Assembly: GCF_900182545.1 (NCBI RefSeq)
Contig: NZ_FXTJ01000005.1
Coordinates: 124,001-188,000, forward strand
Direction of reading: 5' to 3'
DNA length: 64,000 nt
DNA from: Geodermatophilus aquaeductus
GTDB taxonomy: Bacteria > Actinomycetota > Actinomycetes > Mycobacteriales > Geodermatophilaceae
Position 1 is the stretch's first letter. Every line of letters starts with the position of its first letter. A program made the translations under genes and the position numbers. Positions 61,113 to 64,000 of this stretch are shown piece by piece. Below the pieces are notes generated by a model. The model had not been told where the DNA came from. It made no database searches and was given only the letters and a program-made list of their open reading frames with translations.

Positions 61113-61118
61113 AGGATA
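61113..61118 (-). promoter_or_regulatory. -10 element TATCCT of the thiolase-meaB unit
   Basis: TATCCT on the minus strand gives a predicted leader of about 78 bases, consistent with the strong ribosome binding site before the thiolase gene. A CGGTT/AACCG inverted repeat lies just upstream of it. Confidence 0.4.
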
Positions 61119-61234
61119 GATCGGTTCTCCAACCGGGTCGACGGGCCCGGTGGCACCCCCACCGGTCGGACCGCCGCGGCGGCCCGTGGGTGTGAGAACC
61201 GCCACCCGCAGGAGTCGTCTCAGACGTCTTGCGT

Positions 61235-61240
61235 CAGGAT
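61235..61240 (+). promoter_or_regulatory. -10 element CAGGAT of the epimerase gene
   Basis: CAGGAT ends 6 bases before the GTG at 61247, which is why I prefer this start to the TTG at 61229. Same hexamer as before glgX. Confidence 0.45.
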
Positions 61241-61246
61241 GGCGCG

Positions 61247-61702
61247 GTGACCGCTGACGCGCCCGCGGGCCTGCCCGCCGAGCTGTTCACCACGATCGAC
61301 CACGTGGGCATCGCCGTCCCCGACCTCGACGAGGCGATCGCCTTCTACGCGCAGGCCTTCGGCGTGCGGTCGGTGCACGAGGAGACCAACGAGGAGCAGG
61401 GCGTCCGCGAGGCGATGCTCGCCGTCGGCTCCGGGGACACCCGCATCCAGCTCCTGGCGCCGCTGACGCCGGAGTCGACGATCGCCAAGTTCATCGGCCG
61501 CTCGGGCCCCGGCCTGCAGCAGTTGGCCTTCCGCGTCGACGACGTCGAGGCGGTCAGCGCGACCCTCCGCGAGCGCGGCCTGCGACTGCTCTACGACGTC
61601 CCGAGGCGAGGCACCTCCGGCAGCCGGGTCAACTTCGTGCACCCCAAGGACGCCGGCGGCGTCCTGGTCGAGCTCGTCGAGCCCGCCCGCGCCGCGCACT
61701 GA
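61247..61702 (+). CDS. mce: Methylmalonyl-CoA/ethylmalonyl-CoA epimerase
   Basis: 151 residues of the glyoxalase/VOC superfamily. It interconverts R and S methylmalonyl-CoA. Metal ligands: His in [16 protein letters not shown], Gln in [14 protein letters not shown], His-containing [15 protein letters not shown] is atypical (Gln-Leu instead of His in the usual GGLHHI), and Glu in GVLVELVEP. The His of the second motif thus appears to be replaced by Gln, which should be examined. Divergent from the thiolase gene; 106 bases before ccrA. Confidence 0.88.
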   Translation: MTADAPAGLPAELFTTIDHVGIAVPDLDEAIAFYAQAFGVRSVHEETNEEQGVREAMLAVGSGDTRIQLLAPLTPESTIAKFIGRSGPGLQQLAFRVDDVEAVSATLRERGLRLLYDVPRRGTSGSRVNFVHPKDAGGVLVELVEPARAAH

Positions 61703-61741
61703 CGGTCCGGGGAGCCTCCCCGGACCACCCCGACCCCCGCC

Positions 61742-61759
61742 GGTTACCGGTCGGTAACC
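61742..61759 (+). promoter_or_regulatory. Inverted-repeat operator upstream of ccrA
   Basis: GGTTACCGGTCGGTAACC has perfect 7-base arms and begins 67 bases before the ccrA GTG. The design and spacing match the site before etfB (27997-28014). A TetR-type acyl-CoA-responsive repressor is the likely reader, by analogy only. Confidence 0.65.
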
Positions 61760-61808
61760 TGCGCCGCACCCCTCCGCCCTCCGAGCCGACGAAGACCCGG
61801 GAGACCGC

Positions 61809-63140
61809 GTGAACGAGATCAGGGACGCCATCCTCGCCGACCAGCTGGCCGACATCGGCGGCCTGCCGGTGCCGGAGTCCTACCGGGCGGTCCTCGTCCG
61901 CAAGGACGAGCAGGACATGTTCGCCGGCATGCCGGCCAAGGAGAAGGACCCGCGCAAGTCGCTGCACGTGGAGGAGGTGGCGACGCCGGAGCTCGGCCCG
62001 GGTGAGGCGATCGTGGCCGTGATGGCCTCCTCGGTGAACTACAACACCGTCTGGACGTCGATCTTCGAGCCGGTGTCCACGTTCGGGTTCCTCGAGCGCT
62101 ACGGCCGGCAGAACGACCTCACCAAGCGGCACGACCTGCCCTACCACGTGGTCGGCTCCGACCTGGCCGGCGTCGTGCTCAAGGTCGGCCCGGGGGTGAA
62201 CAAGTGGAAGCCCGGCGACGAGGTCGTGGCGCACTGTCTGTCGGTGGAGCTGGAGGACCCGGCCGGGCACGACGACACGATGATGGACCCGCAGCAGCGG
62301 ATCTGGGGCTTCGAGACCAACTTCGGCGGCCTGGCCGAGCTCGCGCTGGTCAAGAGCAACCAGCTCATGCCCAAGCCCGCGCACCTGAGCTGGGAGGAGG
62401 CGGCCGCCCCCGGGCTGGTCAACTCCACCGCCTACCGCCAGCTGGTCTCCCGCAACGGTGCGGGCATGAAGCAGGGCGACGTCGTCCTGATCTGGGGCGC
62501 CTCGGGCGGGCTGGGCTCCTACGCCACCCAGATGGCCCTCAACGGCGGCGCCATCCCCGTCTGCGTGGTCTCGAGCCCGGAGAAGGCCGCGATCGTGCGC
62601 TCGATGGGTGCCGAGCTGGTCATCGACCGCTCCGCGGAGGGCTACCGGTTCTGGAAGGACGAGGACACCCAGGACCCCAAGGAGTGGCAGCGCTTCGGCA
62701 AGAAGATCCGCGAGCTGACCGGCGGCGACGACGTCGACATCGTCTTCGAGCACCCCGGCCGGGAGACCTTCGGCGCGAGCGTCTACGTCGCCAAGAAGGG
62801 CGGCACGATCGTCACCTGCGCCTCCACCAGCGGCTACATGCACTCCTACGACAACCGCTACCTGTGGATGAACCTCAAGCGGATCGTCGGGTCGCACTTC
62901 GCCAACTACAAGGAGGCGTGGGAGGCCAACCGGCTCATCGACAAGGGCCTCATCCACCCCACCCTGTCCAAGACCTACGCCATGGACGAGGTCGGGCAGG
63001 CCGCCTACGACGTCCACCACAACCTGCACCAGGGCAAGGTCGGCGTGCTGACCCTCTCCCCCGAGGAGGGCCTCGGCGTCAAGGACACCGAGAAGCGGGA
63101 GCGGCTGCTGCCCGCGATCAACCGCTTCCGCGGCGTGTAG
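61809..63140 (+). CDS. ccrA: Crotonyl-CoA carboxylase/reductase
   Basis: 443 residues of the MDR superfamily. It reduces and carboxylates crotonyl-CoA with NADPH and CO2 to ethylmalonyl-CoA. The CO2-binding residues known from Kitasatospora Ccr are all present: Asn in SSVNYNTVW (about 77-79), Phe-Glu in WGFETNFGG (about 168) and His in VGSHFANYKE (about 363). NADPH motif WGASGGLGSYATQMAL. True carboxylase rather than a plain enoyl reductase is therefore likely. GTG start with GGGAG about 6 bases upstream. Product may feed the ethylmalonyl-CoA pathway or polyketide extender units. Confidence 0.95.
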   Translation: MNEIRDAILADQLADIGGLPVPESYRAVLVRKDEQDMFAGMPAKEKDPRKSLHVEEVATPELGPGEAIVAVMASSVNYNTVWTSIFEPVSTFGFLERYGRQNDLTKRHDLPYHVVGSDLAGVVLKVGPGVNKWKPGDEVVAHCLSVELEDPAGHDDTMMDPQQRIWGFETNFGGLAELALVKSNQLMPKPAHLSWEEAAAPGLVNSTAYRQLVSRNGAGMKQGDVVLIWGASGGLGSYATQMALNGGAIPVCVVSSPEKAAIVRSMGAELVIDRSAEGYRFWKDEDTQDPKEWQRFGKKIRELTGGDDVDIVFEHPGRETFGASVYVAKKGGTIVTCASTSGYMHSYDNRYLWMNLKRIVGSHFANYKEAWEANRLIDKGLIHPTLSKTYAMDEVGQAAYDVHHNLHQGKVGVLTLSPEEGLGVKDTEKRERLLPAINRFRGV

Positions 63141-63149
63141 CAACGCCGC

Positions 63150-63179
63150 TGCCCGGGCGCCGGCCACGGCGCCCGGGCA
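63150..63179 (+). terminator. Terminator after ccrA
   Basis: Perfect 13-base arms (63150-63162 and 63167-63179) with a 4-base loop start 9 bases after the ccrA stop. The rest of the gap to 63315 holds nothing else I recognise. Confidence 0.75.
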
Positions 63180-63315
63180 CCCCGGGGGGACCGCCTCGTT
63201 GAGCGACGGGGCGCGGTCCGGGGCGCACGGGCACCATCCCGGACGACGCACGGCGCACGGCCGGACCGGTCCCGACACGGTGACGACCCTCCCCCGACTC
63301 TGCGAGGATGACCGC

Positions 63316-64000
63316 ATGACCGATCCCCGCCGCGACCTCCTGCCGATGCGCGAGGCGCAGCACTCGTTCGACGTGGTGCTGCGGGGTTACGACCGCCACC
63401 AGGTGGCCGAGACCATCGAGCGCCTCGAGGCCGACATCCGGGTGGCCCTGGCCGACCGGGACGCGGCGGTCACCCGGTCCGCCGACCTCGCCGGCCAGCT
63501 CTCGTCGATGCACGCGGAGATCGACCAGCTGCGTCGCAAGGCCGCCAACCAGGGCCCGGCCACCTTCGAGAACATGAGCGAGCGCATCTCGCACATGCTC
63601 CGGCTGGCCGAGGAGGAGGCCGCCGACATCCGCGCGACCGCCGAGCAGGAGGCCCGCGCGCTGCGCGAGCAGACCGCCGCCGAGGAGCGGGCGATGCTCG
63701 AGCGGCACGCCGCCGGCCAGGCCGAGGTCGAGCGGATGCTCGCCGAGGCCCGCCAGAACGCCGAGCAGATCGCCAGCAAGGCCCAGATCCGCGCCGACGA
63801 GCTGGTGGCCAAGGCGCAGGAGAAGGTCGCCCGGCTCGACGCCGAGTCGCAGGCCCGCCGCGCCAAGATCGAGGAGGACTTCGAGATCGCGCAGCGGGCC
63901 CGCCGCGCCGAGGCCGCCCGCATCGAGGAGGAGCGCGACCAGCAGTCGGTGCGTGCCGCGCAGGAGCGCGTCGCCGCCGCCGAGGCGCACGCGGCCGCCG
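63316..64000 (+). CDS. Coiled-coil DivIVA-like polarity protein, Scy/FilP type (5' part)
   Basis: The first 228 codons are in the window; the gene continues to the right. ATG start with GAGGA 8 bases upstream. The N-terminus carries a DivIVA-like segment (SFDVVLRGYDRHQVAETIERL). From about residue 75 it is a long uninterrupted coiled coil rich in Ala, Glu and Arg (RLAEEEAADIRATAEQEARA, LAEARQNAEQIASKAQIRAD). In Streptomyces, Scy and FilP, organisers of polar growth, are encoded next to the epimerase, thiolase and meaB genes, as I recall, which supports that assignment by position. In a non-filamentous actinomycete it would act in cell-pole or septum organisation. ccrA is inserted between epimerase and this gene. 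Confidence 0.8.
   Translation, partial: MTDPRRDLLPMREAQHSFDVVLRGYDRHQVAETIERLEADIRVALADRDAAVTRSADLAGQLSSMHAEIDQLRRKAANQGPATFENMSERISHMLRLAEEEAADIRATAEQEARALREQTAAEERAMLERHAAGQAEVERMLAEARQNAEQIASKAQIRADELVAKAQEKVARLDAESQARRAKIEEDFEIAQRARRAEAARIEEERDQQSVRAAQERVAAAEAHAAA

Overview
The window is very GC-rich (mostly G or C at third codon positions), uses GTG starts freely, and has actinobacterial gene neighbourhoods throughout. It looks like chromosomal core sequence of an actinomycete. Geodermatophilaceae (Blastococcus, Geodermatophilus, Modestobacter) or a close relative is my best guess; that is an inference from gene content and style, not from a marker-gene comparison. I see no tRNA, rRNA, CRISPR array, integrase, transposase or prophage. 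No stretch longer than about 220 bases lacks a gene; the larger gaps (15083-15295, 29168-29374, 61029-61246) are promoter regions.

Layout. 1-3912: two tandem membrane/PAS signalling proteins; the second has an intact EAL and a degenerate GGDEF domain. 4054-10690: ilvD divergent from an XRE/MmyB-type regulator, then an NDH-2-like oxidoreductase, a D-2-hydroxyacid dehydrogenase and a PH-domain protein in one operon, then a sorbosone/glucose dehydrogenase-type lipoprotein. 10742-27928: a block matching, as I recall it, the M. tuberculosis order Rv3009c-Rv3029c: gatC-gatA-[60-aa membrane protein]-gatB, a divergent ACT protein, ligA, a MetE-like protein, mnmA, cysteine desulfurase, etfA and etfB. 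It is interrupted by a frameshifted DUF222-HNH gene, a methyltransferase, a PPOX enzyme and a secreted 5'-nucleotidase. 28046-37269: a Cds1-like PLP enzyme, a Ser/Thr kinase fused to a YVTN propeller, a four-gene ABC importer, and an enoyl-CoA hydratase with an ABC ATPase (like Rv3039c/Rv3041c).

37335-51603 is an alpha-glucan island: glgX, an FHA protein, glgP, and the plus-strand operon glgE-treS-mak-glgB. TreS makes maltose from trehalose, Mak phosphorylates it, GlgE polymerises maltose-1-phosphate, GlgB branches the product, and GlgP and GlgX degrade it. 51781-54645: two paralogous zinc-peptidase lipoproteins. 54649-63140: a thioredoxin-TPR protein, a MarR regulator, a DUF559/AbiEi-like gene lying between 61-base repeats, an FAD oxidoreductase, then meaB, thiolase, methylmalonyl-CoA epimerase and ccrA (ethylmalonyl-CoA/C4-C5 acyl-CoA metabolism). 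The window ends in a coiled-coil DivIVA/Scy-like polarity protein.

Regulatory highlights: one 18-base inverted-repeat operator occurs before both etfB and ccrA. A LexA-like box sits at the DUF222 gene. At about a dozen genes a -10 hexamer ends only 6-8 bases before the start codon, so leaderless transcription is widespread. Several strong hairpins separate convergent genes.
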